Shown here piece by piece: positions 40,746 through 53,100 of a DNA stretch of 64,000 nt. How positions within the stretch are numbered: position 1 is the stretch's first letter; the number at the start of each line of letters is the position of its first letter. Origin of the DNA: Amaranthus tricolor. Taxonomy: Eukaryota; Streptophyta; Magnoliopsida; Caryophyllales; Amaranthaceae. Where the stretch lies: the NCBI RefSeq assembly GCF_026212465.1, contig NC_080063.1, positions 1,056,501-1,120,500 of the forward strand, in the 5' to 3' direction. Under the pieces are notes generated by a model. It saw nothing but the letters and a program-made list of their open reading frames with translations. It was not told the origin of the DNA and did not search any database. Both the position numbers and the translations under genes were made by a program.

Positions 40746-43190
40746 TATGATGTCCCTGTAGAAATTCTCTAGTTAAGAAATCAGGGAGAGAGTTACTTTC
40801 GCCTCTTATATGCTCTATTTGAAAATCAAATACTGATAAAATTGCTTGCCATCTTGCAAAAATTTGTTTAGAAACAATGTTTTTGACATCCTTTTCTAGA
40901 ACCTCTTTTGCAGATTTGCAGTCGATCCTTATCAAAAATTTTTTGTTGTAAAGATCATCTTGAAATTTTGAAACGCATAGTACTATAGATAAAATTTCCT
41001 TTTTAATGGTAGAATAATTTTTTTGAGGTCCGAGCCAGAGACCTGAATGAAATCTAACTAATTGTTCTTTTGTATCTATTCTTTGTTTTAATATGCCACC
41101 ATATCCTATTTCTGATGCATCTGTTTCTACTATCATGAATGCAGATGGATCTGGAATGCCTAGACATGGAAGTGATTTGATTTTTTGTTTTAATTCAATA
41201 ATAGTCTTAGTATGAATTTCTGACCAGGGAGGCGGATTTTTTTTGAAGTCTTTGAAAGAGGGGCATGCAAATTTGTCTGAGCTTTGGGAAAAAATCTGAT
41301 ATATAATTTAGACATCCCAAAAATCTTTGTAACTGGGTTTTGTCTTTAATTTCGTTAGGGAATTTTTCTGCAAATTCTAAAGACCTTGTAATTGGCTTGA
41401 TTGTTCCTTTATAAATGTCATGTCCCAAAAATCTAATTTTTGTTTGAAATAATTTCATTTTAGTGGCAGAAACTACTAAACCATTTTTTTCAACAGTGTT
41501 TAGAAATATATGTAAATGTTTGAAATGTTGATCAATATCATGAGAAAAAATTAAAACATCATCTATATAAACAATTATGAATGAAGAAAATTGATTGAAA
41601 ATATCATTCATTATATGTTGAAATTCAGAAGGAGCATTTTTAAGTCCAAAAGGCATTACATTCCACTCATAATGTCCAAATGGTACCGTGAATGCAGTTT
41701 TATACCTATCTTCTTTAGCAATTTGTATTTGCCAGAAACCAGATTTCATATCAAATTTTGAAAATATTTTGGCTTTATATAAGCGATTAATTAAATCTCT
41801 TTTATTTGGGATTGGATATCTTATCCATTGAAGAACTTTGTTTAAAGGTTTGTAATTAATAACTAATCTAGGAACTCCTCTTTCTTTTTCTGCTGCATTC
41901 ATAACATAAAATGCTGCACAGCTCCAAGGAGATTTGGATGGAGTTATTAATTTTTTATCTAAAAGAGTTTGAATTTCTTTCTTGCAGAATTCAAGATGCT
42001 CAGAATTCATTTGGATGGGTCTAGCTTTTGTAGGAATATTTTTTTCAGAGAAATCTTTTTCATATGGCAATGTGACAATATGCCTTTTTCTATCCCAAAA
42101 GGCATTTGGAATATCAGCACAAACTTTTGATTTTAAAATATTTTCTAAATTAAAAATTTTTTGTTGCAATTTTGATTGTTGTAATTGTTCTTCAATCCTT
42201 TGAAAAGAAATTTCTTCTTTTAAAGAAGAAATTTGAAATTCTTTTTGTTTTATTAAATTTATACTTTGTATTACTGAAGAATTTTGTAATAAATTAATAT
42301 CTTTTTGTAACATGGGACTTAAAAAAGGAAATGATAATTGTTTCCCTAAAATTTTTGTATGAACACCTTTGTCATCAACCCAAAAAGGATAAATTTGTGT
42401 TAAAAAGGGAGTGCCTAATATTATTTCTTCCTTAATATCATTAATAATAATGAAAGTATTAGTAAAACTATAATTTTCATTTATGATCTTTCCTTTTGAA
42501 ATTTTATATTTAATATCCATGGGTGAACTATTTGCACTATATAACCGAGTTTTTGTTTTTTCATAAAATTTAGTTGGGACTAATCCTTCCCTTAAGCAAT
42601 TTTGATCCGCTCCACTATCAATTAAAGCAATATAGGTTTTTTGAAAATCTCCAATTTGAAAAGTAACTGGTGCATACCATTTTTGAAAATTAATTTTATT
42701 AATAACAGTGATAAAATCATCATCATCCCCATTAACTTTCTCTTTTCCCAAAGAAAGATTTTCTTTATAGATGGGGTTTTCTAAAATAGATAATTTTGTT
42801 TCAAGTTCGAAATCTTTGATTTCTAAATGCTTTAAACTATTTTTGATAGAAATGATGTCTTCTTTGATTTTATTTATTTCAAGTTGAAGATCTTTGACCG
42901 AAAGAGTTTGATTCTTAATAGGAATTAATTTAGAAGTCATTTCTTTGGAAGAGTATTTTTCTAATAATTTTGAAATATTGAAAGGTTCAATTTGAGGAAT
43001 TGGAATACTTTCTTTGTTTTTAGAGGTAGAGGTTTCACCCAAAACCATAGTTTTGAGTTTCAAAAGGGTTTCTCTTTTGATCTCTTTATCTTGGATTTTG
43101 TCAACGAGATCAAAAAGAAATTCCACATTTTTCTCTTTATCTGTTAAAACATTAATGCATTTGATAGGAGAGGAAGAAATCGAAGATTCA
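40690..43190 (-). pseudogene. ORF1 C-terminal part (PR, RT, RH) with a frameshift
   Basis: Starts at codon about 1014 and carries the protease aspartate codon (42617-42619), YIDD (41558-41569) and RNase H. An A7 run between RT and RNase H has become A8 (T8 on the + strand, 41237-41244). This shifts the frame so that RT reads into a short foreign tail ending at 41207. The RNase H frame reopens below it (first ATG at 41134-41136) to the normal stop. No start ATG or promoter precedes this part in its own orientation. Confidence 0.9.
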
Positions 43191-43389
43191 TGTTTCTTTT
43201 GACCAAATATACCTTATTAGAATGTACCTTATTACTTATCTCGTTGAAGATACCAAATATACCTTATTAGTTGGTATCTTCAACTAATTGGTATCTTCAA
43301 CTACTTTTCCCAAATATCTGGTTTTCCCAAACAATTACTTTTCCCAAATATCAATTTATTTGGTCATTGATATTTGGTCATTGATATTT
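43191..43389. other. Junction filler 2: short direct and inverted repeats
   Basis: 199 bp with no gene. A 19-bp direct repeat, accaaatataccttattag, lies at 43202-43220 and 43252-43270. A 14-bp inverted repeat pairs gttgaagataccaa (43243-43256) with ttggtatcttcaac (43271-43284), and that arm recurs at 43288-43301. ttttcccaaatat and ggtcattgatatt also occur twice each. It matches neither the viral unit nor the 42-bp monomer over any long stretch. The pattern looks like repeated local copying during break repair. The ggtcattgatatttggtcattgata piece recurs in filler 3. Confidence 0.8.
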
Positions 43390-44549
43390 AACCTTTAAAC
43401 AAAGTTCTTCAATGGATAAGATATCCAATCCCAAATAAAAGAGATTTAATTAATCGCTTATATAAAGCCAAAATATTTTCAAAATTTGATATGAAATCTG
43501 GTTTCTGGCAAATACAAATTGCTAAAGAAGATAGGTATAAAACTGCATTCACGGTACCATTTGGACATTATGAGTGGAATGTAATGCCTTTTGGACTTAA
43601 AAATGCTCCTTCTGAATTTCAACATATAATGAATGATATTTTCAATCAATTTTCTTCATTCATAATTGTTTATATAGATGATGTTTTAATTTTTTCTCAT
43701 GATATTGATCAACATTTCAAACATTTACATATATTTCTAAACACTGTTGAAAAAAATGGTTTAGTAGTTTCTGCCACTAAAATGAAATTATTTCAAACAA
43801 AAATTAGATTTTTGGGACATGACATTTATAAAGGAACAATCAAGCCAATTACAAGGTCTTTAGAATTTGCAGAAAAATTCCCTAACGAAATTAAAGACAA
43901 AACCCAGTTACAAAGATTTTTGGGATGTCTAAATTATATATCAGATTTTTTCCCAAAGCTCAGACAAATTTGCATGCCCCTCTTTCAAAGACTTCAAAAA
44001 AATCCGCCTCCCTGGTCAGAAATTCATACTAAGACTATTATTGAATTAAAACAAAAAATCAAATCACTTCCATGTCTAGGCATTCCAGATCCATCTGCAT
44101 TCATGATAGTAGAAACAGATGCATCAGAAATAGGATATGGTGGCATATTAAAACAAAGAATAGATACAAAAGAACAATTAGTTAGATTTCATTCAGGTCT
44201 CTGGCTCGGACCTCAAAAAAATTATTCTACCATTAAAAAGGAAATTTTATCTATAGTACTATGCGTTTCAAAATTTCAAGATGATCTTTACAACAAAAAA
44301 TTTTTGATAAGGATCGACTGCAAATCTGCAAAAGAGGTTCTAGAAAAGGATGTCAAAAACATTGTTTCTAAACAAATTTTTGCAAGATGGCAAGCAATTT
44401 TATCAGTATTTGATTTTCAAATAGAGCATATAAGAGGCGAAAGTAACTCTCTCCCTGATTTCTTAACTAGAGAATTTCTACAGGGACATCATAATGCCAA
44501 GGAAGAAGAATCAGCAAGAAAAACTCAAAGGGTTCCAGAGTTCAGATGA
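43390..44549 (+). pseudogene. ORF1 C-terminal fragment (RT core and RNase H)
   Basis: Open from the join into the normal ORF1 stop, starting within the RT N-terminal part (KPLNKVLQW region). YIDD is at 43671-43682 and all four RNase H acidic residues remain. MP, CP and PR are absent. The first ATG in frame is at 43491. There is no promoter of its own. Confidence 0.9.
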
Positions 44550-45798
44550 TTACGAAATGGAACCAGATCCAAAACCAAACAAAACAGAACAAAATAAATT
44601 TTCATCCTCCAAAAATCTTCAAACTACCCTATCCATTTCAAACAAATTTACTCAACTAAATGATTTTCCCCCACTTCCATATTCACAAATTGTTCAAGAG
44701 CCTACTACACAAAATATTATTTCAAATTCAAAACAAAAAGAACCAACTACAAAAATACCAACACAAAGCTTTACCAAATCTGCATACATTACAAAAACCG
44801 AAATAGAAAATGTATATCTCACTAATTTTACAATTCCTCAAAGCCCACAAATTATTAATTCCATCAATCAAAAAACTTTTCCAAAAGGTTGCGAATGGAT
44901 ACCAGAAAATCGTTTTAAAACTCAAAGGTTTTATGAATTTATTTTAGTAGATTCAAACTCTGTTGAAATCCAACATATCAAGGATTCTTCAGAAAAAATA
45001 ATTTATTCAAAATGTATTTTTAAGAAAATTATTTCGTCTGTAGAATGGGGAGACCCTTATGCAGAACGAATTTTTTCAAAAAGATTTTTCCCTCAAAATT
45101 ACTCATACTATGATTACAAAATGGCCTGGTATAGAGCATTTTTATTCAGACCATTTGATCATTCATGGTTTTTTATATTTGACAAATATTGTCCAAAGAA
45201 ATATCCTATGTGGTTTTATCATTGGTGGTATTTATTTGGACCAACTCCTCAAATTTATCCAAAAGAATGCAATGAGGGTTTCACAACTTTTGTTGCCAAT
45301 TCAAATTATCAAGCTTATGAAACTCCAGTCATGTTTCATGCAGAATTTAAAATTCCATGGATTCTGTGTTGGAGTTACTGTCTCAAACAACACCTTCCAC
45401 GTCCATATCCATATTCATTAATAAGAGAATTCAAAATTAAATGGTGGGACAAATTTACCTTAGAAATTTGTTCAACAAAAAATGTTATCTCCTTTTTTCA
45501 AACCGGTATAAAAATGGAATACCAATCTCCATCAACCACCAACAAACCTTCACCCTCAAAAGCAACATCAAATTCAAACTCTCCTCAACACAATAAAAAT
45601 CCCAAAGTAGAAAGTCCAAATTCAGAATCATTATCTAAAGTCCAGAAAGCTATTCTCAAAAAGATTCTTGAAGATCCACAATATGCAAAGAAAATATTAT
45701 CAGAAGAATCCTCTGATGAGATTTTATCGGAGTTTTCAAATGAGTCTTATGATCCAACATTTGGTGGCCCATTTGCTCAAGATCCATACGACTTTTAA
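44494..45798 (+). CDS. ORF2 protein, function unknown, right fragment
   Basis: Intact 434-aa copy, L297 type, overlapping the ORF1 fragment by 56 nt. It has a silent change in the ORF2 frame near 45366 (tgtgttgg where other copies have tatgttgg). With the inverted copy, it makes five full-length ORF2 genes in the window against three full-length ORF1 genes. Confidence 0.87.
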   Translation: MPRKKNQQEKLKGFQSSDDYEMEPDPKPNKTEQNKFSSSKNLQTTLSISNKFTQLNDFPPLPYSQIVQEPTTQNIISNSKQKEPTTKIPTQSFTKSAYITKTEIENVYLTNFTIPQSPQIINSINQKTFPKGCEWIPENRFKTQRFYEFILVDSNSVEIQHIKDSSEKIIYSKCIFKKIISSVEWGDPYAERIFSKRFFPQNYSYYDYKMAWYRAFLFRPFDHSWFFIFDKYCPKKYPMWFYHWWYLFGPTPQIYPKECNEGFTTFVANSNYQAYETPVMFHAEFKIPWILCWSYCLKQHLPRPYPYSLIREFKIKWWDKFTLEICSTKNVISFFQTGIKMEYQSPSTTNKPSPSKATSNSNSPQHNKNPKVESPNSESLSKVQKAILKKILEDPQYAKKILSEESSDEILSEFSNESYDPTFGGPFAQDPYDF

Positions 45799-46334
45799 TA
45801 TTGAGTTCACAAAAGTTCAATTCAAATGTTCAACAACTCAAATTAATTCATCCGGAAGCACAAACGTAAGCAATGACGAAATCAAAAGTATCATTCAAAT
45901 GTTCAACAACTCAAATTAATTCATCCGGAAGCACAAACGTAAGCAATGACGAAATCAAAAGCATCTCCAACAGTAATTCAAAGCATCTTCAACAGTAAAG
46001 CATCTCCAACAGTGATTCAAAGCATCTTCAACAGTAAAGCATCTTCAATAGTAATTCAAAGCATCTTCTACAGTATTATAGTGTAACTTTAATAATTATG
46101 TTTGTACTATTTCTCTTTAATTTCTTATTGGAAGAGCAGATTGCACCTTATCTCTTCCTTTGTGTATAAATAAAGTGTCTAGCTCTAAGATGAGAGCATC
46201 CTGTAATTTTCTTTTGTTTAAGTCTTATCTCAAATAAATCTAACTTTCTTTACTTATCTTATTATTATCAATTATATAATAAGATTTATATCCACAAAAT
46301 TATTAAATTATTTTCTCTATCGATCCTGTACTCC
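45799..46334 (+). promoter_or_regulatory. Viral intergenic region, right end, no primer site
   Basis: As-1-like sites 45864-45878 and 45937-45951, 39-bp repeats, TATA box 46165-46172 and AATAAA 46233-46238 are present. The sequence leaves the viral consensus after 46334, before the primer site. This promoter would point rightwards into filler 3 and the minisatellite. Confidence 0.85.
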
Positions 46335-46701
46335 TGTTGGTCATTCGTTCATTCGTTATCTTATTTGGTATCTTCATTTATTATTGTTCATTCTTTACTT
46401 ACTGGTTGTGCAATTTATTATCAAAACCATTAAACATGAAGAATGCAATTAGTGAGATTTTCTTTGAGATAAGACTTAAACAAAAGAAAATTACAGGATG
46501 ATAAAACCTCTATCGTTGAAGATGACCAAGCACTTTACCAACACTCAATACAAAACAAAAGTAATTGATAAATCCCCATCTATTTTGTTCTGTTTTGTCA
46601 TTGATATTTGGTCATTGATAACCAAATAAAGTTGTGCAAATTGCATTCTTATTAAATTGCCAACTTAAGATAACCAATTAATAAATTGCATTTATTATTA
46701 T
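46335..46701. other. Junction filler 3: mosaic of inverted viral scraps and host-like DNA
   Basis: 367 bp with no gene. Recognisable pieces: 46463-46500 is a 38-bp piece of the viral leader in inverted orientation (as at 39007-39044); 46523-46554 is a 32-bp inverted leader piece (as near 38815-38846); 46581-46598 matches inverted ORF2 (tattttgttctgttttgt); a tcattgatatttggtcattgata piece repeats filler 2; cattcgttcattcg at 46342 resembles the minisatellite. The rest is A/T rich and unplaced. It reads as templated insertions from nearby DNA. Confidence 0.8.
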
Positions 46702-47199
46702 CAAGGATCAATGAAGAATGAACAAGGATCAATGATCAATGAAGAATGAACGATGAAGAATGAACAAGGATCAATGCTCAATGAAGAATGAACGATGAAG
46801 AATGAACAAGGATCAATGGTCAATGACGAATGAAAGATGAAGAATGAACAAGGATCAATGATCAATGAAGAATGAACGATGAAGAATGAACAAGTATCAA
46901 TGATCAATGAAGAATGAACGATGAAGAATGAACGATGAAGAATGTACAAGGATTAATGGTCAATGACGAATGAACGATGAAGAATGAACAAGGATCAATG
47001 ATCAATGACGAATGAACGATGAAGAATGAACAAGGATCAATGATCAATGACGAATGAACGATGAAGAATGAACAAGGATTAATGGTCAATGAAGAATGAA
47101 CGATGAAGAATGAACAAGGATTAATGGTCAATGACGAATGAACGATGAAGAATGTAGAAGGATCAATGGTCAATGACGAATGAACGATGAAGAATGAAC

Positions 47200-50100
47200 T
47201 AGGATTAATGATCAATGAATAATGAACAAGGATCAATGATTAATGATGAATGAACGATGAAGAATGTACAAGGATCAATGATCAATGACGAATGAACAAT
47301 GAAGAATGAACAAGGATCAATGATCAATGAAGAATAAACGATGAAGAATGAACAAGGATTAATTGTCAATGACGAATGAACGATGAAGAATGAACAAGGA
47401 TCAATGATCACTGAAGAATGAACGATGAAGAATGAACAAGGATCAATGATTAATGAAGAATGAACGATGAAGAATGAACAAGGATCAATGATCATTGAAG
47501 AATGAACGATGAAGAATGAACGAGGATCAATGATCAATGAAGAATAAACGATGAAGAATGAACAAGGATCATTGATCAATGAAGAATGAACGATGAAGAA
47601 TGAACAAGGATCAATGATCAATGAAGAATGAACGATGAAGAATAAACAAGGATCAATGATCAATGACGAATGAACGATGAAGAATGAACAAGGATCAATG
47701 ATCAATGACGAATGAACGATGAAAAATGAACAAGGATCAATGATCAATGAAGAATGAACGATGAAGAATGAACAAGGATCAATGATCAATGACGATGAAC
47801 GATAATGAACAAGGATCAATGGTCAATGACGAATGAACGATGAAGAATGAACAAGGATCAATGATCAATGAAGAATGAACGATGAAGAATGAACAAGGAT
47901 CAATGCTCAATGAAGAATGAACGATGAAGAATTAACAAGGATCAACGATCAATGATGAATGAACGATGAAAAATGAACAAGGATCAATGATCAATGAAGA
48001 ATGAACGATGAAGAATGAACAAGGATCAATGATCAATGAAGAATGAACGATGAAGAATGTACAAGGATTAATGGTCAATGACGAATGAACGATGAAGAAT
48101 GAACAAGGATCAATGATCAATGAAGAATGAACGATGAAGAATGAAAAAGGATCAATGGTCAATGACGAATGAAAGATGAAGAATGAACAAGGATCAATGA
48201 TCAATGAAGAATGAACGATGAAGAATGAACAAGGATCAATGATCAATGAAGAATGAACGATGAAGAATGTACAAGGATTAATGGTCAATGACGAATGAAC
48301 GATGAAGAATGAACAAGGATCAATGATCAATGAAGAATGAACGATGAAGAATGAACAAGGATCAATGATCAATGACGAATGAACGATGAAGAATGAACAA
48401 GGATTAATGGTCAATGAAGAATGAACGATGAAGAATGAACAAGGATTAATGATCAATGACGAATGAACGATGAAGAATGTAGAAGGATCAATGGTCAATG
48501 ACGAATGAACGATGAAGAATGAACAAGGATCAATGATCAATGAATAATGAACAAGGATCAATGATCAATGACGAATGAATGTAGAAGAATGAACAAGGAT
48601 CAATGATCAATGATCAATGATGAATGAACGATGAAGAATGTACAAGGATCAATGATCAATGACGAATGAACGATGAAGAATGAACAAGGATCAATGATCA
48701 ATGAAGAATAAACGATGAAGAATGAACAAGGATTAATGGTCAATGACGAATGAACGATGAAGAATGAACAAGTATCAATGATCAATGAAGAATGAACGAT
48801 GAAGAATGTACAAGGATTAATGGTCAATGACGAATGAACGATGAAGAATGAACAAGGATCAATGATCAATGAAGAATGAACGATGAAGAATGAACAAGGA
48901 TCAATGGTCAATGACGAATGAAAGATGAAGAATGAACAAGGATCAATGATCAATGAAGAATGAACGATGAAGAATGAACAAGGATCAATGATCAATGAAG
49001 AATGAACGATGAAGAATGTACAAAGATTAATGGTCAATGACGAATGAACGATGAAGAATGAACAAGGATCAATGATCAATGAAGAATGAACTATGAAGAA
49101 TGTACAAGGATTAATGGTCAATGACGAATGAACGATGAAGAATGAACAAGGATCAATGATCATTGAAGAATGAACGATGAAGAATGTACAAGGATTAATG
49201 GTCAATGACGAATGAACGATGAAGAATGAACAAGGATCAATGATCAATGAAGAATGAACGATGAAGAATGAACAAGGATCAATGGTCAATGACGAATGAA
49301 AGATGAAGAATGAACAAGGATCAATGATCAATGAAGAATGAACGATGAAGCATGAACAAGGATCAATGATCAATGAAGAATGAACGATGAAGAATGAACA
49401 AGGATCAATGATCAATGAAGAATGAACGATGAAGAATGAACAAGGATCAATGATCAATGAAGAATGAACGATGAAGAATGTACAAAGATTAATGGTCAAT
49501 GACGAATGAACGATGAAGAATGAACAAGGATCAATGATCAATGAAGAATGAACGATGAAGAATGAACAAGGATCAATGATCAATGAAGAATAAACGATGA
49601 AGAATGAACAAGGATTAATGGTCAATGACGAATGAACGATGAAGAATGAACAAGTATCAATGATCAATGAAGAATGAACGATGAAGAATGTACAAGGATT
49701 AATGGTCAATGACGAATGAACGATGAAGAATGAACAAGGATCAATGATCAATGAAGAATGAACGATGAAGAATGAACAAGGATCAATGGTCAATGACGAA
49801 TGAAAGATGAAGAATGAACAAGGATCAATGATCAATGAAGAATGAACGATGAAGAATGAACAAGGATCAATGATCAATGAAGAATGAACGATGAAGAATG
49901 TACAAAGATTAATGGTCAATGACGAATGAACGATGAAGAATGAACAAGGATCAATGATCAATGAAGAATGAACTATGAAGAATGTACAAGGATTAATGGT
50001 CAATGACGAATGAACGATGAAGAATGAACAAGGATCAATGATCATTGAAGAATGAACGATGAAGAATGTACAAGGATTAATGGTCAATGACGAATGAAAG

Positions 50101-53100
50101 ATGAAGAATGAACAAGGATCAATGATCAATGAAGAATGAACGATGAAGAATGAACAAGGATCAATGATCAATGAAGAATGAACGATGAAGAATGAACAAG
50201 GATCAATGATCAATGAAGAATGAACGATGAAGAATGAACAAGGATCAATGATCAATGAAGAATGAACGATGAAGAATGTACAAAGATTAATGGTCAATGA
50301 CGAATGAACGATGAAGAATGAACAAGGATCAATGATCAATGAAGAATGAACGATGAAGAATGAACAAGGATCAATGATCAATGAATAATAAACGATGAAG
50401 AATGAACAAGGATTAATGGTCAATGACGAATGAACGATGAAGAATGAACAAGGATCAATGATCAATGAAGAATGAACGATGAAGAATGAACAAGGATCAA
50501 TGATCAATGAAGAATGAACGATGAAAAATGAACAACGATCAATGATCCATGAAGAATGAACGATGAAGAATAAATAAGGATCAATGGTCAATGACGAATG
50601 AACGATGAAGAATGAACAAGGATCAATGATCAATGAAGAATGAACGATGAAAAATGAACAAGGATCAATGATCAATGAAGAATGAACGATGAAGAATAAA
50701 TAAGGATCAATGGTCAATGAAGAATGAACGATGAAGAATGAACAAGGATCAATGATCAATGATGAATGAACGATGAAGAATGAACAAGGATCAATGATCA
50801 ATGAAGAATGAACGATGAAGAATGAACAAGGATCAATGGTCAATGACGAATGAAAGATGAAGAATGAACAAGGATCAATGATCAATGAAGAATGAACGAT
50901 GAAGAATGAACAAGTATCAATGATCAATGAAGAATGAACGATGAAGAATGAACGATGAAGAATGTACAAGGATTAATGGTCAATGACGAATGAACGATGA
51001 AGAATGAACAAGGATCAATGATCAATGACGAATGAACGATGAAGAATGAACAAGGATCAATGATCAATGACGAATGAACGATGAAGAATGAACAAGGATC
51101 AATGATCAATGACGAATGAACGATGAAGAATGAACAAGGATTAATGGTCAATGAAGAATGAACGATGAAGAATGAACAAGGATTAATGGTCAATGACGAA
51201 TGAACGATGAAGAATGTAGAAGGATCAATGGTCAATGACGAATGAACGATGAAGAATGAACTAGGATCAATGATCAATGAATAATGAACAAGGATCAATG
51301 ATTAATGATGAATGAACGATGAAGAATGTACAAGGATCAATGATCAATGACGAATGAACAATGAAGAATGAACAAGGATCAATGATCAATGAAGAATAAA
51401 CGATGAAGAATGAACAAGGATTAATTGTCAATGACGAATGAACGATGAAGAATGAACAAGGATCAATGATCAATGAAGAATGAACGATGAAGAATGAACA
51501 AGGATCAATGATTAATGAAGAATGAACGATGAAGAATGAACAAGGATCAATGATCATTGAAGAATGAACGATGAAGAATGAACGAGGATCAATGATCAAT
51601 GAAGAATAAACGATGAAGAATGAACAAGGATCATTGATCAATGATGAATGAACGATGAAGAATGAACAAGGATCAATGATCAATGAAGAATGAACGATGA
51701 AGAATAAACAAGGATCAATGATCAATGACGAATGAACGATGAAGAATGAACAAGGATCAATGATCAATGACGAATGAATGATCAAGAATGAACAAGGATC
51801 AATGATCAATGACGAATGAACGATGAAGAATGAACAAGGATCAATGATCAATGACGAATGAACGATGAAGAATGAACAAGGATTAATGGTCAATGAAGAA
51901 TGAACGATGAAGAATGAACAAGGATTAATGGTCAATGACGAATGAACGATGAAGAATGTAGAAGGATCAATGGTCAATGACGAATGAACGATGAAGAATG
52001 AACTAGGATCAATGATCAATGAATAATGAACAAGGATCAATGATTAATGATGAATGAACGATGAAGAATGTACAAGGATCAATGATCAATGACGAATGAA
52101 CAATGAAGAATGAACAAGGATCAATGATCAATGAAGAATAAACGATGAAGAATGAACAAGGATTAATTGTCAATGACGAATGAACGATGAAGAATGAACA
52201 AGGATCAATGATCAATGAAGAATGAACGATGAAGAATGAACAAGGATCAATGATTAATGAAGAATGAACGATGAAGAATGAACAAGGATCAATGATCATT
52301 GAAGAATGAACGATGAAGAATGAACGAGGATCAATGATCAATGAAGAATAAACGATGAAGAATGAACAAGGATCATTGATCAATGAAGAATGAACGATGA
52401 AGAATGAACAAGGATCAATGATCAATGAAGAATGAACGATGAAGAATAAACAAGGATCAATGATCAATGACGAATGAACGATGAAGAATGAACAAGGATC
52501 AATGATCAATGACGAATGAACGATGAAAAATGAACAAGGATCAATGATCAATGAAGAATGAACGATGAAGAATGAACAAGGATCAATGATCAATGACGAT
52601 GAACGATAATGAACAAGGATCAATGGTCAATGACGAATGAACGATGAAGAATGAACAAGGATCAATGATCAATGAAGAATGAACGATGAAGAATGAACAA
52701 GGATCAATGCTCAATGAAGAATGAACGATGAAGAATTAACAAGGATCAACGATCAATGATGAATGAACGATGAAAAATGAACAAGGATCAATGATCAATG
52801 AAGAATGAACGATGAAGAATGAACAAGGATCAATGATCAATGAAGAATGAACGATGAAGAATGTACAAGGATTAATGGTCAATGACGAATGAACGATGAA
52901 GAATGAACAAGGATCAATGATCAATGAAGAATGAACGATGAAGAATGAACAAGGATCAATGGTCAATGACGAATGAAAGATGAAGAATGAACAAGGATCA
53001 ATGATCAATGAAGAATGAACGATGAAGAATGAACAAGGATCAATGATCAATGAAGAATGAACGATGAAGAATGTACAAGGATTAATGGTCAATGACGAAT

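Larger units (their letters stand above)
35675..43190 (-). mobile_element. Inverted, circularly permuted full-length EPRV copy
   Basis: Read on the - strand it runs from unit position 13927 through the end of ORF1, ORF2, the intergenic region and ORF1 N-terminus to position 13911. That is 7515 bp of the 7530-bp circle plus one inserted base. Only 15 bp (13912-13926) are missing. The opening point lies in the acidic Ser-rich linker after the zinc finger. It is one genome opened at a single site, as expected for a captured circular molecule. Confidence 0.92.
43390..46334 (+). mobile_element. EPRV sense fragment (RT to promoter)
   Basis: Matches the viral unit from position 15267 through ORF2 to intergenic position 10681 of the next unit. 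It stops 4 bp before the primer-binding site would begin. It is 2945 bp long with no internal rearrangement. Confidence 0.93.

Noticed and set aside
43191..43389. Filler 2 hairpin as a microRNA or terminator
   Set aside because: The 14-bp stem lies within a set of overlapping short repeats and is better explained by repair copying; no promoter is visible.
9741..46334. LTR retrotransposon
   Set aside because: No integrase domain, no LTRs and no target-site duplication. The movement protein and terminally redundant promoter layout fit a pararetrovirus.
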